NCBI RefSeq assembly: GCF_018320785.1
Contig: NC_054873.1
Span: forward strand, 20,922,196 to 20,986,195
Length of the DNA: 64,000 nt
Direction of reading: 5' to 3'
DNA from: Cheilinus undulatus
Taxonomy: Eukaryota; Chordata; Actinopteri; Labriformes; Labridae
Positions within the stretch are counted from its first letter, which is position 1. Each line of letters starts with the position of its first letter. The position numbers and the translations under genes were made by a program. The notes beneath the pieces are model-generated. The model did no database searches. It saw nothing but the letters and a program-made list of their open reading frames with translations, and was not told where the DNA came from. Below are positions 28,701-40,841 of the stretch, in pieces.

Positions 28701-31700
28701 GACAAGTTTTTTTTTTACACTTTTACACTTGTGAAAACCTAATTATTTTGCTTTCTTTATAATAAGAAGGGACTAACTTGAGCAGCTGTGCAGTCAGTCC
28801 GTAAGACACCCCCAGATAGTCGAGTCTCTCTGCTCTCCTCTCACTCAGCTTCAGCAGCAGAGGAGGGAGCTCCTTCCGAGGAGTGACCACCTCCTCCAGC
28901 AGACCCACAGCCTTCACAACAACACACAACAAGACTTATTCTGTTTACAAATGTTTGTTTCATCTGCCTTATCTGGTCATACTTCAACCCACTTTATTAA
29001 AAGATACTGATGTATTTAAAATACAGATAAATAAAACCAATGATCTCATTGTAATACCTCATTGCTGACTGAGGTGAGCTCATTGTTATTCGAGTGTGTG
29101 CTCTCGTCCATGGTGGGAAACTTGCCCTCATAATACATCTGCAGCAGCTGAAGAGCTCTGGAGCCGTAGCCCATCTGGTTAGGAGGAGGTTAAGAAAACA
29201 GTCACAAACAGAGCTCTCAGCTTAAGTGTGAACATGGCAAAAACATGCTGAGGTCTTAAAGATTTCTTACCCCTTGATAGTCTGGATTGACAGCGATTCT
29301 TACCACTCTGCCTCCTGAGAGGCTGCCAAACTCTGAGTCTTGGAACTAGAAAAGAATAGAGCAGATGCTCCATGTTTGCACAGTGGAAATGTGAACTGAA
29401 GGGATTAAAAAAAGTTTTGTAGAGCATGTGTACCTGTTCTGACACCGTCCAGGGGATGAGGTCACCAGAGGCCTTCTTTCCTCGGGACAGACTGTTCAGG
29501 ATGGACTGACGAGAAATTTCACCCTCAAGACACACCTGAGGCACAAAGGAGGCACAACGAAGAAGCGAAAGAAGCAATACATTTGTTTGAGAAAGAGAAA
29601 AAAGGGAACAATGCATGAGGTAACAACTAAAAATTAGTAAGATTTTGCCTGATTTTACCTGCACCACAGCGAGCACCTCAGGCAGAGAGTTCTGTGTGGG
29701 AGGGACTGGTGGCAACAGGCAGAAGAGGTGATGAGCGGGAGCATCAGACAACATCTGTAGATCGTTGGGTGAATTCTGGACCCCGAGGAAAAAAAACAGA
29801 AAGAGTTAACAAAGAAACAAAGACGACACAGCGGTACAGGCAGGAAATTATAGTCCTTGAGAAAGCACTTTTGTTTTTGTTTTACACCACTGCTGCAGCA
29901 GCTGGAGCAATTTGAGATTCAGTCAGTGTATTTACATGCACAGTTAAGTCAAGCCAAAGTTACAGCTCACTTGGGCCATTTAGCTACACTACTGTCCTTT
30001 TATGACAATACATGCAGAGCAGAACAATCACTTTATTGACAGGAGTATGTCCAAATCTTAATAGTTTGGTCAAAAATAGACCAAGACAATAATTAAACTT
30101 TTTTAACTGCATGTAAACATACTGAGTGTCTTGCCCTAATAAATTCACCTTGTAGTGAGATGCCACATAGAGGGCCATCAGCCTCTGCAGGAAAGCTTCA
30201 GATGCTTTGTGATAACAGAAGAGTGTGTCCCTGTTCACATAATATCTGGACAGTGTGGGCTAAAGACAAACTGAAAAAATGACAACATTTTTGACTAATA
30301 ACTTGTAAGATGAATGTTCTTGTGGTGTGGGGCAAAATAAGAAAATACACAACTTTTTTTTGCAAAAGGTCAAAACTTGTTCTAAGACTATTTTAGGCTG
30401 CATCATTCCTATCAAATTAAATTAACCTATATTTAATAAAAACTAGATTGGTTGCAACTCAAACCTTGTTTGAGATTATTAGCTCCCATTAAATGTATTA
30501 CACATATCAACATATGAGGTACAAAGGTTTAACTCCGAGGATTTGTCAGGTAGTCACAGAATAAGTCTCCAAATGAATACTGAATGGAAAAACTTGACAC
30601 AGTAACAATTTTTTCCACAAACATAAACGTGGTTATCAGTCAATGCTGCTGCTCCTCTGAATGAGTAAACCTTCAAGTTTATCTCAATCACAAAGCCTTA
30701 TAAAAGTTTCTGTTATAAAATACACCCACAATTCTAAGTTCTTCAAAGTCTAAGAAGGATACAGGTCACAGGTCTGTGGGAGTGGGCATCCAGAAATGAG
30801 TCTGGGGATGTTAAGACAGTCCAGACAGAGAAGATCGTTCAGCCATTTTTCTACAGCATCCCCCGGAGCGTAGCGGATGGACTCATGGAGGGACACCTCA
30901 TGGAGAGAGCGAGCTAAATGTGCAGACGGATAAACAGCAATCAGCCATGATGTTGTGAACATAACACACACTATGAAAAATAACTTGAGATGCTAACCTG
31001 CTGCCAGCCTTGCTGTGTTGGTGGTCCGATTCTCTGCTGACGTGCTCTGCTGACTGTCTGCACTCTGCTGTCGCAGCTGCTGGATCAGTTTGAGGGAGAG
31101 GGAGCGCCCCGTGCCTTCATACCTACACAGGACAAGAGAGGAAAACAGTTTCAGAAAGGGAACCTCAGGGGTGACTGAAAGGCCTCCGTTTCCCACAGTA
31201 TGTACGTAATATTTATATGTGTATATATGTGTAGATCTATGAATATGTGTAAATATTATTAAGTAAGTAAATTTTATTTGTATGGCACCATCCACAGAAC
31301 AAGGTCACAAAGTGCTTCACAACAGAAATAATAAAGAAAAACTAATCATCAACAATGACAACAAGGCATTAAAATAAGTAGCATGAAAAAAATGACCAAA
31401 TACTTGACTCAGATGTTCAAAAGCCAATCTAAAAAGATGAGTCTTAAGCTCCTTTTTGAAAGCATCTGCAGAAGCAGCTGAGCGTAACTGAAACGGAAGA
31501 GAGTTCCAAAGAGTTGGTGCCACAAATTGAAAAGCACGATTACCTTTAGTTTTTAAACGAACCTGAGGGACCACAAGAAGACCTTGGTCAGAAGACCTGA
31601 GAGATCTACAGGGGATGCAGGGATGAAGCAGGTCTAAGATATAATCAGGTGCCTGTCCATGCAGGGCTTTATAAACCAACAAGGAACAAGGATTTTAAAT

Positions 31701-34700
31701 TGAATTCTAGAACCTGTTGGAAGCCAATGTAAGGAATGTAAAATAGTAATGCGAGTCATCCTACTGGACCTAGTTAGCAGTCTTGCTGCAGCATTTTGAA
31801 TCAATTGTAAACAATAAAGTGAGGATTTATTCAAGCAGGTAAAAAGGGAATTACAATAATTAAGCTGGGAGGAAATAAAAGCATGAATAAGCATTTCCAG
31901 CTCTGCTTGAGACCCAATAGATTTCAGTTTTGCTATATTTCTTAAATGAAAAAAGCATGAACGGGACAGTGACTTAACATGTTGATCAAAAAGCATTTCA
32001 TGATCAAAAATTACCCCAAGGTTTTTCAAATTTTGTTTAAAAGAAGAAGACATGGAACCAAAACATTTACCAACACGGGAGGAGATGTTCTCTGAGGCAA
32101 TGATGAGAATCTCTGTTTTATCAGTATTTATTATGGAGACTAGACAAGGGCTAGTTGTTGAAAAACGGTTTTAAGAAAAGAGGTTGGCAAGATGTCCACT
32201 GAGCTAGAGGATGACTTCATACGGCTAACCAGATCATTTAAATCATGAAGTGTGATTGGGCTGTAACCACCTAGAGTTGATGGCATATTAGCACTAACCC
32301 GTTGATGGTGGAGGCCATGAAGACCAGATAAGGGCCCAGCAGGTTCTTCACCAGAGGCAGAGGGATGGCTGCAGCCTCATCGATGACCAACAGCTCCGCC
32401 TGACCAAGCTTCACCGCGTCACCAGGGTGGATGTACTGTAGATCCGAAGAACAGGATGGTAAGAAATGCTCGCATAAATCTGAAGGTCATGAAAAGGAGG
32501 GGCCTCGCCTTGTTTACCTGAATTGTCTGCCGGTGCTCTTTGAAGACATTCACCCTCACCACAGCTTTGTTAAACTCTGGATTCAAAGACTGGATGATTT
32601 CATAGTCCAGGTGCTCCTACAAATGGAAACAGGGAGGATATGAAGCATTCATGCTCCTACAGCATGAATGTATATGATACACTCTCAGGGAGCTTACCTG
32701 ATACTGCAGAGCATCAAAGCCTTTGAAGATGAACTCAAACATGGTGTGGAGGTTGTCCGGGCTTGGAGAGGTTACAAAAATGTTGGAGTACCTGTGAGGA
32801 TTACAAGCATTCATAAGCAAAACTTTAGATCATAAATGAGACAAAGTGATATATTTGTAAGACATTATAAAATGGTACCCAAAAGCCACAGCTCCAGCCA
32901 CAGCCAGACCCAGCGCTGCAGACTTCCCTCGACCTCGGGCAGCAGTCAGAGCCACGGTGCTCCTCAGAGTCTTTTCTGAGATCGCCTCGATGAACTTCAG
33001 AACTCCTTTAGCCTGCAGCACAAGCAAAGCATGGAGATTGTATTCACAAGGACTTCAGAAAGAAGAGAATGATTAGTGAGTAAGCTTATCAAAAATGTTC
33101 ATGCTTTGATATTAGTTTCACATGTTGTAAAATTATACAAATTCTGTTTTTCTAATAGCATGGAAAAATACATAAGCTTTAAAACATACTACTATTCTTC
33201 ACTAAGATTTCGACCAAAAGCTGCAATGCATGAAAGAAAGAGAGAGCTCTGACTGAATTGCACAAATGCATAACTGAAGATTGTTGTATCTACAACTACT
33301 GAGGTGTCATTTTCAGGAAAACTGACATAAAAGTCTATTGCTCGGAAAGTTTTTTACCTGGTCCATGGTCTTGCAGCAGTCCACCAACACACCCACAGGC
33401 TGGGTGTCCTGAAGGGACTCCTTCAGATCCTTCAGCTCCTGTTCTCGTGGAGACAAACCGTCCTCCTGTGTGTGATCAGACAAACAATAAGAATTCAGAG
33501 ATAACTGGACTACAAGAGAGATAACTTCACTATAAAACAGTTTAGTATTTTATAAAAAGAGAAGAATAAAAGAGTAAAAAAAATAACCCTGACACAAATT
33601 GAAGAACTGAAGGGATAGAAGGAAGTATAAACAGGGCAAGTCCATAGAAAATAAGCAGGTTTTGAAGATCTCTTCTGAAGTAAATTAACCTCCTAAGAAC
33701 CTTCATGTATAAATGAGGACAGTACATTTTGGTATTTTGACAACATGGTAATTATTTCTGCTATAAGAATATTTTTTGACACAGTTGTTCAAAATTTCCA
33801 TTCAAGTTCAAGTAATTTTCTTGAAATGTTGGGAAAATTTGCTATGAAATCTTGGAAGAATTTTTATTAGAAAATAAGTGAATATGTCTGGAAATTTTGG
33901 AAAATTTGCTTGGAAATTTTTAAGTATTTTTGTGAAAATTTAGGGAATATGTTTATATATTTAGAAGAGTTTCACTGGAAGTAACAGCACTGTAGCCCTC
34001 ACTTTTTCTCTCCATTTGTTATTGTTCCTGTTTCTCTGTTAGTCTCTTTCTATCTCTCCTTCTGTCTGTCTTTAAGCTGAACACAGTTGCATGAGACAGC
34101 TGGCAAATATGACTTTGGTCCTGCGTGTTTTAAGGAAGTTCTTCCTCACCACTGCTACTTTGCTTACTTTCACCAAGTTATGTGAGAATGGTGGATTAAA
34201 GCTGGGTGTTTGTTAATCATATAACAAAGACTATAATCAAGACCGGCTCTTTTTGAGAAGTATCCTTAGATAAAGTTTGCTATGAACTGACATTATACAA
34301 GTATTGATCAATTAACTGGTTGATTCATAATGCACAGCATGGCCACATTAGAGATGCTAGATCCAGTAAGGGATCTTTCTGCTTGATTGTCAAGATAAAA
34401 TAAACAGCAAGTTTTCAAACTTGTTTCTAACCATTTGTAGCTACCTGAGTCTTAGGAGGGACCGGCTTTATGTTTGCCATGTGGCTGGAGATTGGCAAGA
34501 TGTTAAGCTGGTCGTCAATAACAACACAGTTTTTGCAGGATGCAAGAGACAGAATGAACCTGGAAGAAAAATAAATATTAAACAAAAATGCAATTCTATC
34601 AACTTAAACTGCCATGAATTCAAGAAAGCAAAGGACACTTACCTCTCATTAAACCTTCCTACCACATCCTGATGAGCCTCAGTTCTGTACCGAGAGTGGA

Positions 34701-37700
34701 CATCCTGTGGGAAGAGAAGACACTATGATCTGAAGTCCACAGACAAGGAAACAGAGTATTGAATAGGCTCTTATAGACCTACCATAGTCATTGTGTACAG
34801 CTGCTTCAGAGAGTTCATTGTCCTCAGCAGTAACACCACAATACCGCCTCCTTCTACAGTCTCAACTGTTCTCGCTAAGAGATTGGGAGTGAGAGCTTCA
34901 AAATCCTGTGAGACATGGAAAACAAAGAGTTGAATATATCAGCAACATCTACATCTTGATCTAAAGCAGGCCCCTTACATATTTAATGGATTTTGCCCCA
35001 ATTAAATCATGCTACTTTGGTGTCCAGATACCCATGATCCTTTTGATAATTCTTTTGTAAAAAAAAAAAAAAAAAAGTCACCTACCTGTAAGACGCACAT
35101 GCCGTAGGTGTTTCCCAGGATCTTGTGTGTCTCGTTGTAATAACAATAACGGATGTTGGTAGCAGCGATGAAGAGTTCAAAAGGATCGTCCTGATTCAGA
35201 TTCAATGTGCCAGTTTTGATCTTCTTCTGCAGCTGCCTCATGCGCTTCTTACGATTGCTGTTTCAGAGATTTTTGGAAAAATATCTTTGTCATTTCATAA
35301 ACACAACCAGAAGCTGAGAGAGTACATGACTACTGTACTCAAGTAGAAGTACAGTTTCTCAAGTTAAAATGTACTTAAGTAAAAGTACTGGTCAATAAAT
35401 CTACTCAAGTAAAAAGTATTTAATTAAAAGTTTACTTGAAGTACTGACTAGCAACTGAGACAGAAAAATCTAATGTTTCCTTATTGGTAAGAACAACCAG
35501 GTTGTTCAGGTAAATTCACAACTTGATAATAAAACAAAATACACAGTATAATTGACAGTGTTAATTGAACTCAGGCATAGTTAAACTTGATGCTTTAAAG
35601 GATTCTATATTGGTCAGCATAATTTATAGTTAAACTTCACTTTTGAAAATCTTAAATATTTCACAATATGACCAAGCTGAAGTAACTTGAAAATCTGGCA
35701 AAGTGGGTCTCTGGCAAGAAAAATGCAGAAAAACAACCTCATAGCAAGGTAATCAATACTGATGAAGACTATGCTCTATGCATCCTTAAGGAGCACCTAA
35801 AGTCAAAGGTGGAACTCTAACTCCATGGGTATCTTCACTCATGGTGCAAATGTCTCACATCAAAAACAATCCACAAAAAACATGACCTAAAGAACCCCAG
35901 CAAAGGTCACTGTACAATGGGCAAAACCCAAACACAACTAAACACATACGCTATATTGCCAAAAGTAATTGCTCACCTGCCTTGACTCGCACATGAATTT
36001 AAGTGACATCCCATTCTTAATCCATAGGGTTTAATATGACACCGGTCCACCTTTCGCAGATATAAGAGCTTTAACTCTTCTGGGAAGGCTTTCCACAATG
36101 TTTAGGAGTTTGTTTATGGGAATTTTTGACCATTCTTCCAGAAGCGCATTTGTGAGGTCACACACTGATGTTGGACAAGAAGCCTGGCTCTCAGTCTCCG
36201 CTCTAATTCAGCCCATAGGTGTTCTATTGAGTTGAGGTCAGGATTCTGTGCAGGCCAGTCAAGTTCATCCACATCAAACTCTCTCATCCATGTCTTTATG
36301 GACCTTGCTTAGTGCACTGGTGCACAGTCATGTTGGAACAGGAAGGGGCCATCCCCAAACTGTTCCCACAAAGTTGGGAGCATGGAATTGTCCAAAATCT
36401 CTTGGTATGCTGAAGCATTCAGAGTTCCTTTCACTGGAACTAAGGGGCCAAGCCCAGCTCCTGAAAAACAACCCCACACCATAATCCCCCCTCCACCAAA
36501 TTTTACACTTGACACAATGCAGTCAGACAAGTACCATTCTCCTGGCAACCGCCAAACCCAGACTCATCCATCAGATTGCCAGATATAGAAGCCTGATTCA
36601 TCACCCCAGAGAGCGCGTCGCCACTGCTCTAGAGTCCAGTGACAGCGTGCTTTACACCACTGCACCCAACACTTTGCATTGCACTTGGTGATGTGTGGCT
36701 TGGATGCAGCTGCTTGGCCATGGAAACCCATTCCATGAAGCTCTCTACGCACTGTTCTTGAGCTAATCTGAAGGCCACATGAAGTTTGGAGTTCTGTAGG
36801 GATTGACTCTGCAGAAAGTTGGCGACCTCTGCACACTATGCGCCTCAGCATCTACTGACCCCGCTCCGTCATTTTACATGGCCCACTACTTGGCGGCTGA
36901 GTTGCTGTCGTTCCCAATCGCTTCGACTTTGTTATGAAACCACTGACAGTTGACTGTGGAATATTTAGGAGAGAGGAAATTTCACGACTTGACTTGTTGC
37001 ACAGGTGGCATCCTATCACAGTACCATGCTGGAATTCACTGAGCTCCTGAGAGCGACCCATCCTTTCACAAATGTTTGTAGAAACAGTCTGCATGCATAG
37101 GTGCTTGATTTTATACACCTGTGGCCATGGAAGTGCTTGGAACACCTGATTTCTATTATTTGGATGCGTGAGTGAATACTTTTGGCAATTTAATGTATAA
37201 AACACATCTAAACACAATGCCCAAGGGAGTGAAGGGAAACTCTAACACTGAAGACCATTTCATTCAGAATAAAGTTAAAATTACACTTTGGAAGTTAAAA
37301 TCAACTTTGAAATGTTTAACCCTGGAATATCAACACAACAGCTGTTTTGGGATGTGATGTGGAATCATTCCCTTGTTATATGCTACTGTGTGGTCAACAG
37401 AAGTAGAAAGATCCAGTTACTCTGGTTTAAACTTACTTAAACACTGAAGAAAAGGTACTGATTTCACAATGTACTCAAAATAAATAAAAAAATAAAAATA
37501 AAACACCACTCAATTACAGTAATCTGAGTACATGTAATTAGTTACATTCCACCCCTGAACACAACACTGATAATAACATCACTAGGGGGATATACACTCA
37601 CCTGCTGAATCCCAAGTCCTTCTTGTAACACCAGAGCACAGAGGGTCGTGCTCTGACTGTAGCTTTAGACAACATGTGATGCAGAATGACAACCTGGATC

Positions 37701-37889
37701 AGAGACAGAGTTAGCTGGATTTTTTGTAAGTAAACTTATGTGACATCTTTAACATACCTAAAACATTTAAATTACCTGATCTCTTCCACGGTCTCCCACC
37801 ACCACAAACATGGTCCTGTGCTGCAGAGCGACTCCATTCTCAATCTGGACACGAATCCGGTTATCTACCTTCTTGCGTACTGTCGCCAT
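22750..37889 (-). CDS. nat10: RNA cytidine acetyltransferase NAT10, complete, 28 coding exons
   Basis: Nucleolar ATP-dependent enzyme that makes N4-acetylcytidine in 18S rRNA and tRNA. Coding exons (5' to 3'): 37889-37776, 37693-37602, 35257-35086, 34905-34783, 34704-34643, 34559-34445, 33465-33358, 33012-32879, 32791-32698, 32616-32518, 32435-32299, 31122-30998, 30913-30763, 30245-30149, 29775-29659, 29535-29434, 29345-29271, 29174-29058, 28911-28778, 28684-28636, 28542-28446, 25603-25496, 25427-25255, 25171-25052, 24953-24855, 23235-23162, 23062-22982, 22894-22750. They sum to 3114 bp, 1037 aa, near human length, and every junction keeps phase. Helicase-like Walker A GRGKSA is at 289-294 and VIDEAAA around 390. 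The acetyl-CoA motif QGMGYG lies at 638-643 in the GNAT domain. The tail is Lys-rich, as usual. It converges on adal. Confidence 0.96.
23236..24854 (-). other. nat10 intron; no gene seen
   Basis: Contains a block at about 24065-24215 that resembles 35625-35870 in another nat10 intron (both end in cttcactcatggtgcaaatg), and a degenerate array of actttaatctcg-like words at about 24540-24670. No coding or RNA gene could be supported. Confidence 0.5.
25604..28445 (-). other. Large nat10 intron with simple repeats
   Basis: Largest nat10 intron, 2.8 kb. A (CA)n run lies at 25612-25631 next to the acceptor side and a (TTTA)n run near 26352-26370. The segment 27630-28090 is relatively GC-rich and keeps minus-strand frames of about 100 codons without recognisable motif. 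Confidence 0.5.
31255..32165 (-). mobile_element. 5'-truncated L2-like LINE in nat10 intron
   Basis: Two minus-strand frames (32053-31634 and 31682-31317) together cover the C-terminal end of a LINE polyprotein. Typical pieces are [49 protein letters not shown] and [18 protein letters not shown] frameshift separates them. The 3' end (minus strand) has aaagtgctt-like UTR text and a tacttactta tail near 31255. The reverse transcriptase core is missing, so it was cut short on arrival or later. It lies in nat10 intron 31123-32298. Confidence 0.82.
33466..34444 (-). other. nat10 intron with AT-rich word array
   Basis: Around 33780-33960 words such as ggaaattttgg and gaaaatttgc recur. Similar text occurs at 46290-46740. 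Nothing else recognisable. Confidence 0.45.
35325..37560. repeat. Probable hAT-type repeat split by the Tc1 insertion
   Basis: The left part (about 35325-35455) is rich in tactcaagtaaaagtact-like words. The right part (about 37395-37560) ends gtaattagttacattcca then cccctg. Both resemble the two ends of a common fish repeat. The assignment is from memory and the target duplication was not found. Confidence 0.4.
35949..37195 (-). mobile_element. Tc1-like transposon in nat10 intron, transposase broken by in-frame stops
   Basis: The 1247-bp element is flanked by TA (35947-35948 and 37196-37197), with inverted ends containing ATTGCCAAAAGTA. The minus-strand transposase keeps one register from about 37060 to 36309. 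Visible pieces: [19 protein letters not shown], helix-turn-helix text ([17 protein letters not shown]), WGDESGFYI (first D), [18 protein letters not shown] and FQHDCAPVH (second D). [17 protein letters not shown] region after 36309 holds the final catalytic segment. Breaks are single stop codons (for example 36852-36854 and 36564-36566), not obvious frameshifts. It is a fairly late arrival in the intron 35258-37601. Confidence 0.88.
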
Positions 37890-38290
37890 TGTCTTACCCC
37901 TAAATAGAAAAGTTTTATCAGTCACATGTATGACTACACTTGCACACAATGGTACAAATATGAAATGTAACGTCCTATTAATGTTGCAGTAAAGCCCACT
38001 TATGGCTGTCTGTTGCTTTAGGAAGCATAGACAGAGGCTAAGCTACAGTCACAACAACTGAGTTAATGGCAGCGATAACGTAAAAAATATGATGCAGCGC
38101 GAGGACGAATCAATTTACAACGACATCATATTCCCCATTACCTTCAAACATACACACACTGATTATTCAAGCTTCACAAAACACCAGCGATGACTTCACA
38201 TGCCAGCCATCATGCTGTTGATACTCTCACGTGGAGACACCCGTTCATGGAGGACCCCGGTATGACGTCAAAATAGCGCGACGTTTTATG
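37890..38290 (-). promoter_or_regulatory. nat10: nat10 5' UTR and promoter region with CRE-like site
   Basis: Upstream of the nat10 ATG (37889) there is a likely splice acceptor (ctatttag on the minus strand, exon from 37899) and a possible donor near 38142 (tgtttgaag|gtaatg), suggesting a noncoding first exon. A perfect palindromic TGACGTCA lies at 38263-38270, next to CpG-bearing sequence (gcgcgacg). Inferred only. Confidence 0.45.
38263..38270. promoter_or_regulatory. TGACGTCA, CRE/ATF-type site
   Basis: Exact 8-bp palindrome about 370 bp upstream of the nat10 start codon, in locally CpG-bearing DNA. The role is inferred from motif and position. Confidence 0.4.
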
Positions 38291-38909
38291 GAGACGGTTG
38301 TAGATTTGCCTTGTGTTTAGGTTCACATTCACAGGGATAGGCGATACCAGATTTGTTTAATTCGATACGATACCGATATATTTTGATGTAATCTTACCAA
38401 AACTGATACCGATACTTTTGAAGAAAGAATAAGATATTGGACTATCAATCTTTTAACAGGTACACATTTTAGGTAAATAAAATGGTGTATCCAGGTCTTT
38501 CAGAAACATATTTACATCCATTAAATTTAATTTAATAACTTAAATTTACTTAAACTTAAACAATTCAGTTGAACAAAATGTTTGTGCAAGGAGGTAAAAA
38601 AATGAAATACATGAAAGTACATAATTATGGCACGAAATCAAAAATGAAATTAAAATATACACAACGTAAAAAAAAAATGCCCAGTTTCTTTTCTTAAAAA
38701 AATCAGACAGTAAATTAGAGAATTTAGGAAATACAACTAATAGATATATTTATCTTTTTATGTTACCATTAGTTTTTCTTCATACATTTTGTGGTATTCA
38801 CATGTGGCCTCAGAGTACTTTTTGGTTTTATTTTCTTACCATTTTGAAATTGACTTGGAGGCTACACTGACTGAGAAGGATGGCCACATTTCAGCTTTTA
38901 TTTTTAAGT

Positions 38910-39266
38910 TCCACTGTGCCCGTTGCATTGTGGGGTTGTCAACTATCACTCTAAAGTGGAATGAGACTGTGGTAACAGGGAGATTGTTTTTATTATTTCA
39001 AATTAAATATGTCAGAAATAAAGTTAATGACATATTTAAGATATCTTTTATTTTGAAATCCCCATAAAGTTAATTACATATTTAAGTTAGCTTTTATTTT
39101 TAAATTCCAATAAAGTTAATGACATATTTAACATAGATTTTGTTTTGAAATTCCCACAACTGATCATGTTGATGCTGTGCCAGTTGCAATGTGCAGTTAC
39201 CAACTATCAATCAAAAGTGAAATGAGTCTGTGGTAACACAGAGTTTATTTATTCCAAATTAAAATA
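38910..39266. repeat. Tandem repeats: triplicated unit of about 54 bp inside a duplicated segment
   Basis: Three imperfect copies of a unit of about 54 bp built on ataaagttaatgacatattt and ttttattttgaaattcc lie at about 39017-39160. They are flanked by two copies of a segment of about 95 bp (near 38910-39005 and 39175-39265), both containing ctgtgcc, caactatca and gtggtaaca. The second copy is cut by the Tc1-like element that starts at 39267. Confidence 0.7.
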
Positions 39267-40290
39267 CACTGCTCAAAAAATAAAGGGAACACTGAAATGA
39301 CACATCCCAGATTTGGATGAATGGAATATTTCAGTTGAAAATCTTTATTTAATACGTAACGGAATGTGTTGAGAACAAAAAATAATATAAGAATGATCAA
39401 TGGAAACCAAAATCACCAATCCATGGAAAAATCAGATCACAGGCTGATCTAAGTTCTGTGAAATTCCTCAACACAACAAAATGAGGCTCATTAGTGTGTA
39501 TGGCCTCCACGTGCCTGTATGCACTCCCTACAACATCTGGGCATGCTCCTGATGAGATCATGGATGATCTCCTGAGGGATCTCCTCCCAGATCTGGATCA
39601 CGGCATCAGTCAGCTCCTGGGGTGCGGTGTGTGTTCAGTGTGAACCTGCTTTCATCTGTGACGAGCACAGGGAGCCAGTGACAAATCTGCCAGTGCTGGT
39701 GTTGTCTGGCAAATGCCAATCAGGCTGCACAGTGCAGGACTGTGAGCACAGGCCCCACCTCTGGACATTGGGCCCTCATACCACCCTCATGGAGTCTGTT
39801 TCTGACAGTTTGAGCAGAAATATGCACATTAGTGGCCTGCTGGAGGTCATTTTGTAAAGCTCTGGTGGTGCTCCTCCTGTTCCTCCTTGCACAAAGGAGC
39901 AGATAGCGGTCCTGCTACTGGGTTGATGCCCTTCTACAGCCTCCTCCAGGTCTCCTGATGTTCTAGCCTATCTTCTGGTATCTCCTCCACACTCTTGACA
40001 TTTTACTGGGAGACACAGCAAACCTTCTTGCCACGGCACGCATGGATGTGCCATCCTGGATGAGCTGCACTACCTGAGCAACTTCTATGGTTTGCAGCTA
40101 CTGCCTCATGCTACCACTATAGTGGTGAGGGCACTGGAAAAATGCTAAAGTAACCAAAAATCAGCTGTGGTCCATGGTTACCTCCTGCAAAACCATTCCT
40201 TTATAGGGGTTGTCTTGCTAATTGCCTCTCCTTTCCACCTGTTGTCTGTCCCATTTGCACAACAGCAGGTGAAACTGCTTCACAAACAAT
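39267..40290 (-). mobile_element. Tc1-like transposon relic, 5' end lost
   Basis: Starts after TA with the known terminal repeat text cactgctcaaaaaataaagg. The interior (reverse orientation) follows a common fish Tc1-like transposase gene, including on the minus strand the region equivalent to DWPxxxPDLNPIEH, but with deletions and stops. No matching inverted end is visible on the right, where sequence similar to the rfx7 intron begins at about 40295. Confidence 0.72.
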
Positions 40291-40684
40291 GTTGCTTAAT
40301 TCAAACAGTCTGAATTTAAGAGTGGAGCTGCCAAAAGCGGAAACTTTTGCTGTAGTTGCTTTTAGGAAGAACAGATAATTAAGTATGAGCTGCTTTTAAA
40401 TACATTTGTCTAATAGATTAAGATGTTCAGACTACCCACTCTGCATTCATTCTGCTGTGCAAGAGTGTACTAAATGGGAAGAAGCAATTGTATAGCATTA
40501 ATTTCCTGATAGGGGTTAACACCAAAAATCTAAAAAAATTTCTTTTTACCTTAAAAAACGATCTGGGGGAAAGATATTAATGGTTTAATAGACTAGAGGA
40601 TAAAACACAACATTAATCCAGTGTTTAATTCAAAGCATTGTTTTAACCTACATGTCTCCCTTCTGCTCTCTCTCTCTCTCTTCA

Positions 40685-40718
40685 GCAAATCTGTGCAATC
40701 AAAAGTGGAAAGCATATT
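40685..40718 (+). pseudogene. Dead copy of rfx7 exon 2
   Basis: The 34-bp sequence matches rfx7 exon 2 (53683-53716) at nearly every base, with the tctcttcag acceptor kept. The donor is lost: attg|ttgagt here against attg|gtgagt in the real exon. It is out of order, upstream of exon 1, so it cannot be part of the rfx7 message. Confidence 0.88.
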
Positions 40719-40841
40719 GTTGAGTATGTTTTACAATTAAACCAGTTTATCAATTTGATTACTAACATATTGATTGACTGTTGATTTGTGCCTTGTGAGA
40801 AAAGTTTGCAGCTTAGCATTTCTTCTGAAAACATTCACATT

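Noticed and set aside
29179-29754. 191-codon minus-strand frame
   Set aside because: Two nat10 exons (29775-29659 and 29535-29434) joined by read-through of a short intron, then out of frame. Covered by the nat10 model.
39627-39857. 76-codon plus-strand frame with many cysteines
   Set aside because: Antisense to the Tc1-like relic 39267-40290. The cysteine richness is a by-product of the transposase gene's complement.
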